DNA from: CAYSBE01 sp046309355
GTDB taxonomy: Bacteria > Bacteroidota > Bacteroidia > UKL13-3
Direction: 5' to 3'
Length of the DNA: 64,000 nt
Assembly: GCA_046309355.1 (NCBI GenBank)
Contig: JBKCPL010000062.1
Span: 3,252-67,251 of the forward strand
The position numbers and the translations under genes are program-made. The notes under the pieces are model-generated. The model had not been told where the DNA came from, made no database searches, and worked only from the letters and a program-made list of their open reading frames with translations. Numbering within the stretch: the first letter of the stretch is position 1; each line of letters begins with the position of its first letter. This document shows, piece by piece, positions 1 to 7,744 of the stretch.

Positions 1-239
1 TTGATACCTACCAGACTGTAAAAGTTCATCAGGTCTTTCTCAACCATTGTACCGCTTTTATCGGTTGAGAGTATACGCGAACGGCCCAGTCCGCCCGGAA
101 CGATGGATTCGACAGTAGAAAACTGTTTGTATTCGTAATTGGTTGCCGTATTTTTTTCGGCCGGTTTAAATGCCCAGATGGTAAAAAGGCATAAGGTGAA
201 GGCGGCACCGAGTGCTGCATACATAAAGTTGGTTTTCAT
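1..239 (-). CDS. Exported/membrane-anchored hypothetical protein, C-terminus cut by window edge
   Basis: The gene begins with ATG at 239 and runs off the left edge, leaving about 79 residues. Residues 1-24 (MKTNFMYAALGAAFTLCLFT and onward) form a basic start followed by a hydrophobic segment, so it is a signal anchor or uncleaved signal peptide. The mature part contains YEYKQFSTVES and then a GGLGRSRIL stretch. I recognise no assigned family, and the missing C-terminus prevents a functional call. The ATG is supported by the signal sequence directly following it. The gene is divergent from the small exported protein at 282. Confidence 0.6.
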   Translation of the reverse strand, partial: MKTNFMYAALGAAFTLCLFTIWAFKPAEKNTATNYEYKQFSTVESIVPGGLGRSRILSTDKSGTMVEKDLMNFYSLVGI

Positions 240-281
240 GTGATTTATTATTTAGTTTACACTACGAAATAATCATAAAAT

Positions 282-725
282 ATGAAATTTACAGCATTCA
301 TTCTTTGTTTTACTTATGCATGCGCAGCCATAGCACAAAGTGAAGACTACATTAAACTGACCATAGGGGATGTAAAAATAACCGAGAACAACTCGGTAGC
401 AGATGGAACAGGGGGCGTGGTGGATTTAAAAAATAAAAGTAAAACGCGTGATATTGAGCTATATCGTTCAGCCGGCCTAAGTATTTCAGCCAACATGAAA
501 GTGTCTAGCAACAACTCCAGAAGAAGTTCAACCAAATCGGGATCCATTACCGTGGATGTGACATATAATACGGTATATGGCGATAAAAAAGACAAGCGCA
601 CTGCACAGTACGTATTTTATCTAGATGACGAACGAAAGTTTACGGCCAAAGAACAATTTGTATTTAAAAACGGATTGAAGCCACGTCAAATTAAATTGTC
701 GTACACCGGACAGTTTTCCGACTAA
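282..725 (+). CDS. Small secreted hypothetical protein
   Basis: This 147-residue protein has an N-terminal signal peptide (MKFTAFILCFTYACAAIAQ, with likely cleavage after AIAQ), so it is probably periplasmic or outer-membrane associated. The rest is polar and beta-prone, with a Ser/Asn/Arg-rich patch around residues 68-85 and an alternating hydrophobic pattern (SITVDVTYNTVYG) typical of beta strands. There is no lipobox cysteine, no T9SS tail and no family that I recognise. It stands alone: the upstream gene is divergent and the downstream gene convergent. The start is the only ATG placed correctly for the signal peptide. Confidence 0.6.
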   Translation: MKFTAFILCFTYACAAIAQSEDYIKLTIGDVKITENNSVADGTGGVVDLKNKSKTRDIELYRSAGLSISANMKVSSNNSRRSSTKSGSITVDVTYNTVYGDKKDKRTAQYVFYLDDERKFTAKEQFVFKNGLKPRQIKLSYTGQFSD

Positions 726-820
726 CATAAAAGTCGTTTACGGGCATGGTAGCTTTATCAAACAGGAGTACACACTGCTGTATAAGTTACAGGTACGTTA
801 GACCGCGACAGTTATAAAAT

Positions 821-851
821 AAAAAAATCATGGAGTATTGAGCCCCATGAT
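821..851 (-). terminator. Rho-independent terminator of the CsgG-like gene
   Basis: A 7-bp stem (ATCATGG at 827-833 pairing with CCATGAT at 845-851) is flanked by seven A residues at 821-827. Read on the minus strand this is a hairpin followed by a T tract, placed just after the stop codon of the minus-strand gene ending at 885. Confidence 0.6.
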
Positions 852-884
852 GTGTACTGAAATGTATGCTGAATTAGTTAGGTA

Positions 885-1985
885 TTATCGCTTGGAGTTG
901 TAGCCTAAAGAAATACCTACCCTAAAACCTTCTTTGGTAGGAAAAGTGAACCACGCATTTATTGGTATATTTAATTTACCCGACTTAATGGTGCGGCCAA
1001 AAGCGAATACCAGGGCTGCTGTCAGTTCGCTAACTCCTCTGGAGTCAAGTTTTCGCGAAGTGGGAGTTCCTGGTGGTATCTTGTCTTTACCCTCTACTAA
1101 TATACTGCCGTTTACATCTGCTACACGAGCATAGCTTGCAAAACCGATGGCGGGCCCGAATGCAATTTCGAGTCCGTTTACATTATTCCTGAATCCGTTC
1201 ATAAACGTAACACTGGGAATGATGGAACCTTGTTCAAGCCCTGTTATCATTGGCAAAAATTCGAACAGCGCCTGAAACTTGCCTTCATTCAAGTATTGTA
1301 CTTCGAACTGATATCCGAACTGAAACATGAATATACTTTTACCATATCCACCTTGACCGGTTGAACGGGAAATAACTTCGGCAGTTTCACCAAAAGGCAG
1401 GGTAAAACCAAGTCTGGGACCTTGCAAATTCAATCGGTTTATGGCTGGATTATTTACTGAACTTTCATAATCAAATTTCTTAGTCAGTTTAGTTACCAAA
1501 TCTTCCGCATTGGAATATCCGAACATTTTGCGTACCGATACCGAAACCATTTGCTGAATCTCTATGGGCAGGTTCAGAAATTCCATAACCGATGATTTAA
1601 CTATCATATCTTTTTCTACATCAATCATGCGCAGTGTTACAACAATGGTTTGCGTGTACTGTTCCACACTTCCGGTAAGCATATACTGTGCGCCAATGGC
1701 TGAACCTACCTGAACCAGACATGATTTACCGTAGCATCCTGCAATAACGAGTTGCTTTTTTTCAGCCAGAGCTATTACATCGTATTTATCTACCACACTG
1801 AATGTATCTAGCTTCTCTAGTTCCATCCTCACCAAATTGCCCATTTGCTGCGGGTCGAGAGTCAGACCTTTGGTTTCAATATTTAATACCCCTACAACGG
1901 GTCTAGTTTTAGTTTGAGAAAATGCAAATTGTACCGTACATACAGCCAGTGTAAGTAACAAAATGATGTGGCGGATGGTTTTCAT
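885..1985 (-). CDS. CsgG/LpoB-like exported protein
   Basis: The protein has 366 residues starting at ATG 1985. The signal peptide is residues 1-24 (MKTIRHIILLLTLAVCTVQF then AFSQ). An upstream in-frame ATG at 2084 is rejected because it would bury the signal peptide and lies upstream of a -7 element at 2034-2027. Residues about 28-165 resemble the CsgG/LpoB/TolB-N fold: RPVVGVLNIETKG opens the domain, followed by VVDKYDVIALAEKKQ and a CYGKSC...GSAIGAQYMLTGSV segment, the usual pattern of proteins that test whether a component is present in the envelope. The C-terminal 180 residues look like beta strands of an outer-membrane or periplasmic barrel-like domain. The exact role is unknown; no curli genes are nearby. 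The family call is by motif recognition only. Confidence 0.55.
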   Translation of the reverse strand: MKTIRHIILLLTLAVCTVQFAFSQTKTRPVVGVLNIETKGLTLDPQQMGNLVRMELEKLDTFSVVDKYDVIALAEKKQLVIAGCYGKSCLVQVGSAIGAQYMLTGSVEQYTQTIVVTLRMIDVEKDMIVKSSVMEFLNLPIEIQQMVSVSVRKMFGYSNAEDLVTKLTKKFDYESSVNNPAINRLNLQGPRLGFTLPFGETAEVISRSTGQGGYGKSIFMFQFGYQFEVQYLNEGKFQALFEFLPMITGLEQGSIIPSVTFMNGFRNNVNGLEIAFGPAIGFASYARVADVNGSILVEGKDKIPPGTPTSRKLDSRGVSELTAALVFAFGRTIKSGKLNIPINAWFTFPTKEGFRVGISLGYNSKR

Positions 1986-2026
1986 ATATTTATTATAATG
2001 TGTGAAACAAAATTCGAACTTCATGG

Positions 2027-2034
2027 CAAATGTA
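2027..2034 (-). promoter_or_regulatory. -7 element upstream of the CsgG-like gene
   Basis: The minus strand reads TACATTTG, an exact match to the Bacteroidota -7 consensus TAnnTTTG, 41 bases upstream of the ATG at 1985. No TTG is found 19-21 bases further upstream, so only half of the promoter is supported. Confidence 0.4.
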
Positions 2035-2191
2035 CAAAACGAATTTGCGATGCAGGCACAAACAGGAATAAAAGATTCGTACAATTCTGTCTGAATTCAT
2101 ACCTATGTGAACCTGAAATTGGTAAAATACAGTTCGATTAATCAAACATTTGCATATTTTGCAAAAGAAAGTTGACGTAATAACGCACACT

Positions 2192-3199
2192 ATGCCAAAT
2201 AAAGTTAGCGAAAAATCAGATGAATTGCAGATTGGTTTTTTTAACCGAATCAAACAATGTTCTCCTGCCAACCTCTCGCTGGTAGATGAAATTGCAGAAG
2301 TGCTGAAGATAAGCAACGACAGTGCTTACCGCAGAATGCGTGGCGAAACACCGCTTACTATTGTAGAACTTGACACATTGTGTCGTCATTATAAGGTACC
2401 GTTCGATACGCAGGTACAGCACGATGTAGATACGGTGTCTTTCAGTTACCGAAGGCTGGAGGGCAAGGAAGAAAATTTTGCCGCCTGGCTGAATAACTTG
2501 AAAAATGATGTCGAAAAAATTGCCGGGGTAAAAAACAGCCGAATCATATATGCAGCAGATGATGTACCCATTTGGCATCATTTTATAGATGAAGAATTTA
2601 TTGCCTTTAAGTTTTTTTACTGGCTCAAATGCATATTGAATGAAACACGCTATGTAAACAGCCGTTTCAATGTTTCGCTAATTGATCCGAGCCTGATACA
2701 GTCTGCGAAAGATTTGCTGAAAAATTATAACCGCACAAATTCGGCTGAGATATGGACCGAAGACACCCTGAACAGTACACTTAAGCAAATTGAGTATTTC
2801 TGGGAATCGGATTTTTTTACCGGAAAGGAAGAAGCCTTACGCATGTGTACGTATGTAACACAGGTTTTGGAAAAACTTCAGTTGAAAGCTGAACGTAGCA
2901 GCAAACTGGATAATAGTGCCGATGAAAATTTTCAGTTGTATGTAAGCGATGTGATGGTAGGAAACAATACCATTTTGGTAAGTATTGGCGATACCAAAGT
3001 AGCCTATGTAAGCAACAATACATTTAATTTTTTAAGCACGGGAAATGCTGCTTTTGTTGGCGAAAACGAAGTATGGCTGAACAATCTTCTTAAAAAATCA
3101 TCGCTTATCAGCGGTGTATCGGAAAAACAACGCAACCGTTACTTCCGCTTGCTGCACGGCAAAGTTGAACGTTTGCGCCTCGCTATTGAACAGGGTTAA
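2192..3199 (+). CDS. Helix-turn-helix (BetR-like) transcriptional regulator
   Basis: The chosen start is ATG 2192 (335 residues); an in-frame ATG at 2150 would add 14 residues with no visible purpose. Residues about 10-75 carry an HTH of the phage-repressor/BetR type: LSLVDEIAEVLKISNDSAYR is helix-turn-helix 1, followed by RRMRGETPLTIVELDTLCRH. The remaining 260 residues are mostly helical and acidic, with no ligand-binding family I can name. Proteins of this layout are common single regulators in Bacteroidota. It is divergent from the CsgG-like gene, with a shared region of about 200 bases, so it could regulate that gene or itself; this is inference. Confidence 0.65.
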   Translation: MPNKVSEKSDELQIGFFNRIKQCSPANLSLVDEIAEVLKISNDSAYRRMRGETPLTIVELDTLCRHYKVPFDTQVQHDVDTVSFSYRRLEGKEENFAAWLNNLKNDVEKIAGVKNSRIIYAADDVPIWHHFIDEEFIAFKFFYWLKCILNETRYVNSRFNVSLIDPSLIQSAKDLLKNYNRTNSAEIWTEDTLNSTLKQIEYFWESDFFTGKEEALRMCTYVTQVLEKLQLKAERSSKLDNSADENFQLYVSDVMVGNNTILVSIGDTKVAYVSNNTFNFLSTGNAAFVGENEVWLNNLLKKSSLISGVSEKQRNRYFRLLHGKVERLRLAIEQG

Positions 3200-3201
3200 G
3201 T

Positions 3202-4212
3202 TTATTTAATGCGCAGGTATTCGAAACGCGGTGTGCCTTTAATACCCTGATCGTTGTAAAAATCAATAAATCGCATTTTGTAAATGGCTTGCTGTGCATT
3301 GTGTTCATGCACTACAAAATTGATATAATTACGGGTGATGTACCTAACACCGGTTGATGTAAAATCAGGATACTTCCATTCAAATCCGATGGCATCGCGC
3401 CTGTTGCTGTAATGAAGCATTTGGGCAAATTCAGGTGTTAATGTTTCGAACTTTTGCGTACTGTCTACACCTACGGAAATGGCTGCTGTATTAATATGTA
3501 CACCCACAACGGTATATAGCAGCGGAGGACTAAATTCGTAATAAATCCAGCGGTAGCGTGTAAAACAAAAGTGCCACTGTGAATAGTCGGGTTCAATAGG
3601 TACACATTTTCCACCTTGTGCGAAACTAAAGTACACATTGAGTTTTTCTGAATCTTTATAGACTGTGTGTTCTTGTACAGAACTGCCGTCTAATTGGGCG
3701 GTGACAATCACGTAGCGTATTTCTGAAATTTCTTTCACATAAAACTGATAGTATCTTTCGGTAGCATCCACCGCAAAGCCTCTGTCTATAACATATACAC
3801 TGTCGGTTTCTGTTTTTACTGATAGGTTATAACACCCGGCCAGTGCCAGAGAGTCATGCATGCCCGAGGCACCGTCCCATCGCCAGTTGAGGGGCTCCGT
3901 AGTTACACGTTCAAATTTGTTTTTTCCGGTGGCGGCAACCAGCACCCCTTTGCCTCCGTTCAGGCGTATCAGGCATCCATTCTTGTGTGCTTCCAGCTGA
4001 AGATCCCAATCATCGTTATCGGCTGTCCATTGCTGCCCGGTTTCCAGGTTCACAAATACCTGACGGTCGTAATTCTCGGTCATGTCGGCTGTGCCCAGTT
4101 GCACATTGTCGGACTTTGCCGGCAGTTTTACAGGCAGCTCATCTTTTTCGCATGAGCTGATGAACCCCATACATACAAGTAGACAAATATTAAAAAATGC
4201 ACGATTCATCAT
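3202..4212 (-). CDS. HmuY-like haem-binding lipoprotein
   Basis: A 336-residue lipoprotein: the signal peptide ends in the lipobox ISSC with Cys21 as lipidation site. The mature part shows HmuY-family features: a W-x-L-x-L segment (WDLQLEAHKNGCLIRLNGGK, about residues 68-87), and later WHFCFTRYRW and GFEWKYPDF. HmuY proteins capture haem at the cell surface and pass it to a TonB receptor. The gene overlaps the upstream receptor by four bases (ATGA), so translation is probably coupled. The T9SS protein encoded at 6263-7564 shares the same order of motifs, suggesting duplication. Haem as ligand is inferred from the family; the axial ligand residues cannot be assigned by eye, and another siderophore-like ligand is possible. 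Confidence 0.7.
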   Translation of the reverse strand: MMNRAFFNICLLVCMGFISSCEKDELPVKLPAKSDNVQLGTADMTENYDRQVFVNLETGQQWTADNDDWDLQLEAHKNGCLIRLNGGKGVLVAATGKNKFERVTTEPLNWRWDGASGMHDSLALAGCYNLSVKTETDSVYVIDRGFAVDATERYYQFYVKEISEIRYVIVTAQLDGSSVQEHTVYKDSEKLNVYFSFAQGGKCVPIEPDYSQWHFCFTRYRWIYYEFSPPLLYTVVGVHINTAAISVGVDSTQKFETLTPEFAQMLHYSNRRDAIGFEWKYPDFTSTGVRYITRNYINFVVHEHNAQQAIYKMRFIDFYNDQGIKGTPRFEYLRIK

Positions 4213-6197
4213 GAGTTCGTTTTATTCCGTTCAATGCGGTAATTAAGTTGTATAAAAATAGTTCGACCCATGCCTACCATCGCTGCATTTGATTGCGCTG
4301 CATGCACACCGGCTGCAATGTTGGCATTTATATTGATTACGTTCAGCATATTTTTTAGCCCGGCAGTAAGGGTGAGCTTATTCTTGAAAAACGATTTGTT
4401 CATTGTTGCATCCAGCATGTGGTATGGGTCAATAAATCCGGTTGTTAGTTCATCACGTGTTAGTTCGTATTGCATAAGCTGCATGCGTCCGTTGTAGCGG
4501 TAAAACAGCGCAAAGGTAAATGCAGGTTTCAGGAAGGTGTAGTTGATATTGAACCGTGCTTCGTGGCTGAAGAAAAAGGTGTTGGCAGTTGCCGCACGAA
4601 GCAGTGAATTTTGTATACCGGTATAGGCATATCCTACTATAAACGTATAGCGCGGTGCGCGGTACTCGGTATTTAGGTTAAACCCGGCACTTTGGAAACG
4701 GCTGATGTTGAAATAGCGGGCTTCGACCGTAGATGTGTTCAAGCGGGCCAGGTCAATTTTATCGCTTACATCGTTGTAAAACAACGAAGGCTCCACACGA
4801 AAAACACGTTCGAATTTACTCCACTCCAGGGTGACATTCAGCTGGTAGTTATCCTGCGTTTCGGCTTGTAAGTTCGGGTTACCTTGCACGTTGTGGCTGG
4901 GGTCAACAAAGTTCAGGTGCAACTCTTTTAGCGATGGGGCTCTGAAACCTTTGCCATACGATGCCCGCAACACGAGTATGGGGCTTACATCCCACTTAAT
5001 GTTTAGCGAGGGAATAAGCGGTGCGTCAAACTGTGTGTTGTAAATAGCGCGAACACCCGGCCTGATTATTAGCTTAGGTAAGGCCCGCCACTCGGCTGAT
5101 GCAAATAGGTTATAATCGGTTATGTACTGACGGCCATCGCGAATGCGTGAACCGATAAATGTTTCGTGGTTTACTTCATACCCGGTTTGCCAGTTTAGTT
5201 TGGAATTTTCAGCACTTCGTGCAAGCGTGCCGCGGCTCATCCAATAATGTGTGGTAGCCGTATCATGCATATCGCTTTGCGGTATCAATTGTTCTTCCAG
5301 CGTTTCCAGGTTTTTGCGGTACGAGTTGCGCATACGGTTGTAATACGTGTAACTCACCACGGCATCTGCTGTGTAGTGGCGGCTAAGTTGCTTATTTACA
5401 AAAACGCTGTTTGTTTGGCGTGTGGTGTAGAAATACTGATCGTTGGCATACGCATACCACGGGGTAATATATCCCGAGTCGCGATTGGTTACTTTCTCGT
5501 AAAACAAAGACGATTGCAGTCGTATACTTCCTTTGTCGAACTGACGCATAATTGCAATATCGCCAAAGTACTGCGTGCGTGGCTTCCACAACTGAAACCG
5601 TGAATCGGGATTGGTGTGGTACCCGTTAAAAAAATTACGGTTCAGGTTCATATCTACTGCCCAGTTGCGACTTGCTGCACGGGTAGCGATGCCTGCATTA
5701 TACTGACCTATCGATTCGGCATACACATGTAGTCGGGTTGAGTATCCGGCTTTGGTTTGTTTTTTTGTAATCAGGTTAATGACACCGCCCAACGCATCTG
5801 TGCCGAAATTTACACTCATGGGGCCTTCCACAACTTCAATGCGTTCTATATTAGCTAGGTTAAGCTGAGCCAAATCAATATTCCCTCCTTCGCGTCCGGC
5901 AACAGGTACGCCATCTATCATTATTTTAACATTTTGGCCCGATAGTCCCTGAATGCTCATGCTGCTTCCCAGTGCAGGGTCGTTGGCTATGCGCACATTC
6001 AATTCATTTGCAATTACATCTTTTACATTTACTGCACCCTGAAGCTGAATGCGTTTTTCATCCAACACTTTTACTTTATACACAGAACGGGTTAGGCTGC
6101 TTTGCCCATACTGGCCGGTGATAACAACTTCTCTCAATCTGTTTTCGGAACGCAATGTATCCGATTGGCCAACTGCCACAGACGAAACAAGCACCAT
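4209..6197 (-). CDS. TonB-dependent outer-membrane receptor (HmuR-like)
   Basis: With ATG 6197 the protein is 662 residues. The plug domain follows directly (VVITG near residue 25, VKDVIANELNVRI, SMSIQGLSGQNVKIMIDGVP, ERIEVVEGPMSVNFGTDALG), then a beta barrel with the typical FRAPSLKELHLNF and a final aromatic strand. There is no N-terminal carboxypeptidase-like domain. The first ATG leaves only an 11-residue hydrophobic start; the open frame continues upstream to 6284 without stop and encodes residues that complete a normal signal peptide, so the true start is probably a non-ATG codon such as CTG 6251. It lies between two HmuY-like genes, suggesting haem or related iron-complex import driven by TonB. 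Confidence 0.85.
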   Translation of the reverse strand: MVLVSSVAVGQSDTLRSENRLREVVITGQYGQSSLTRSVYKVKVLDEKRIQLQGAVNVKDVIANELNVRIANDPALGSSMSIQGLSGQNVKIMIDGVPVAGREGGNIDLAQLNLANIERIEVVEGPMSVNFGTDALGGVINLITKKQTKAGYSTRLHVYAESIGQYNAGIATRAASRNWAVDMNLNRNFFNGYHTNPDSRFQLWKPRTQYFGDIAIMRQFDKGSIRLQSSLFYEKVTNRDSGYITPWYAYANDQYFYTTRQTNSVFVNKQLSRHYTADAVVSYTYYNRMRNSYRKNLETLEEQLIPQSDMHDTATTHYWMSRGTLARSAENSKLNWQTGYEVNHETFIGSRIRDGRQYITDYNLFASAEWRALPKLIIRPGVRAIYNTQFDAPLIPSLNIKWDVSPILVLRASYGKGFRAPSLKELHLNFVDPSHNVQGNPNLQAETQDNYQLNVTLEWSKFERVFRVEPSLFYNDVSDKIDLARLNTSTVEARYFNISRFQSAGFNLNTEYRAPRYTFIVGYAYTGIQNSLLRAATANTFFFSHEARFNINYTFLKPAFTFALFYRYNGRMQLMQYELTRDELTTGFIDPYHMLDATMNKSFFKNKLTLTAGLKNMLNVININANIAAGVHAAQSNAAMVGMGRTIFIQLNYRIERNKTNS

Positions 6198-6262
6198 AAG
6201 TATATAGGTGCTTGCTGTGTAAACTGCTGTATGAAAAATGGAACGCTGCAGAACTTTTCTGA

Positions 6263-7564
6263 TTAGTTTATACTTACTCTGCTAACTGCTTCGCCCTGGC
6301 GTGTTGAAACACGTACAAAATAGACGCCTTTGTTCAGCGATGAAACATCCAAGCGAATGGTTCCGCTCAATGTAGATTGCTGGTACACGGTGCGGCCAGT
6401 AAGATCTGTGATGTATGCGGTAGCCTCATTTTCTTCTGTTGCCACATATAATTCTGTATGCGCAGGGTTAGGATAAACCATTAGCTTAATTTTTCCGGCT
6501 GACAATTTTTCAACGCCCACTGTAGTAGGTTTAGGTTTTGCCATCAGTGTTTTGTTAAATATAGTAATTTGCGGATTAGGTCCTGTGAATTTAGTCATCA
6601 CCAGTTTGTATGCACTATCTGTCATCTCAGCAGTTTTTACAAAGAAACTGAGTGAATCAACCAGCTCCCACGGTGTTGTGCTAGGTGGTCCCTGCGGAGA
6701 AACTTTCCAGTCCCAGCCAATTATATTAATGAGTGTCGTGTATTTGCCTTCGGCATCGTTAAATGCGGCACTATCGGTATCAACAGATGAAACACGGGCA
6801 GTGCGAATGGTAGGATGCTGTAAAATTCCGGTTACGGTATAAAATGTATCGATACCAAATACATTAACGCGGGTGAAGTAGCGGCTCCACAACAAATGCC
6901 AGGGAGTTGAGGGCTCGCGGTCAACAACTGTTTTGTTAAGCAAGTTGTAATACGCAAATAATTTACCGGCATAATTTCCTTTGGTTATCGTAATGGCTGC
7001 GCTATCGGTACCATCAATATTGGCTGAGGCGGCATACCACGTAGTATCAAAACTTAGCTGCATCACTTTAAATTTACGCCATACAGCATTCTGTCCTTGC
7101 TGAATGCGAATCAGAAAGGTTTTTTGTCCATCAATGTGTCGGGTAGTCATATTGTAGGTACCCCATCCAAAATTGAATTGCTGCACAAAGTAACCGTCAT
7201 TAAAAGCGCCTATGTCCCATGATGTATCGCTATCGCGTAACCTGCGCCAGCTTTGCCAGCCGCTCGTATCAAACGTATTCCAGTTTTGTGTGGTGGGTGG
7301 AACAAAGACCTGAACACCTCGGGCTTCGTTGATGCGCACGCAGGCTGCTCGTGCTACGTTCAAAGGCGGTTGTGCTGACCTTACGGCAAATGCCAGGTGC
7401 CAATTGTTATTGCGAACTGTATCTTTTGCACCGTTAGTTACATTGTAATAAACATCCAGCGGGTAGATGGGGATTCCGGTTCCCATCGATACCGAGTCTT
7501 CCATCGTTTGCGCAAAGGACTGCAAGGCAAAAAGCGTAAATAATACGTGTAGGATTTTTTTCAT
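6263..7564 (-). CDS. HmuY-like protein with T9SS type A sorting domain
   Basis: A 433-residue secreted protein: signal peptide MKKILHVLFTLFALQSFAQ, then about 340 residues, then a T9SS type A C-terminal domain (MVYPNPAHTELYV at about residue 362, TDLTGRTVYQQ, KGVYFVRVSTR). The middle resembles the lipoprotein at 3202-4212: NNWHLAFAV...CVRINEARGVQVFV, REPSTPWHLLWSRYF, FYTVTGILQHPTI and IIGWDWKVSP occur in the same order as corresponding segments there. I therefore read it as a HmuY-like ligand-binding domain exported through T9SS instead of being lipidated. It is the first gene of a probable three-gene operon; the TonB receptor frame begins within about 12-35 bases of its stop. The ligand is not demonstrated. 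Confidence 0.65.
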   Translation of the reverse strand: MKKILHVLFTLFALQSFAQTMEDSVSMGTGIPIYPLDVYYNVTNGAKDTVRNNNWHLAFAVRSAQPPLNVARAACVRINEARGVQVFVPPTTQNWNTFDTSGWQSWRRLRDSDTSWDIGAFNDGYFVQQFNFGWGTYNMTTRHIDGQKTFLIRIQQGQNAVWRKFKVMQLSFDTTWYAASANIDGTDSAAITITKGNYAGKLFAYYNLLNKTVVDREPSTPWHLLWSRYFTRVNVFGIDTFYTVTGILQHPTIRTARVSSVDTDSAAFNDAEGKYTTLINIIGWDWKVSPQGPPSTTPWELVDSLSFFVKTAEMTDSAYKLVMTKFTGPNPQITIFNKTLMAKPKPTTVGVEKLSAGKIKLMVYPNPAHTELYVATEENEATAYITDLTGRTVYQQSTLSGTIRLDVSSLNKGVYFVRVSTRQGEAVSRVSIN

Positions 7565-7744
7565 ATCTGTAATATTGGGGGGCGAAATAACATCGAGTAT
7601 TGCTCACTTTGATGAACAATGAGAGGCTTTGTGTTAAGTTGACACATTGTTTACAATAGGCCATCCGAACGAATGATTTTTGTCATGTTTTGGGCTATGA
7701 GTCGCAAACGATATATTCGGAACTTTAAAAAATGTGAAAATACC

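Noticed and set aside
29..220. 63-residue minus-strand ORF at the left edge
   Set aside because: It overlaps the better supported signal-anchor protein (start 239) in another frame and has no signal or family features.
720..884. Possible decayed gene remnant after the small exported protein
   Set aside because: All three plus frames were read without a recognisable continuation; only the minus-strand terminator is supported.
7631..7660. TTGACA...TACAAT as a sigma70-type promoter before the YfhO-like gene
   Set aside because: The spacing is only 7 bases and sigma70-type boxes are not the rule in this phylum.
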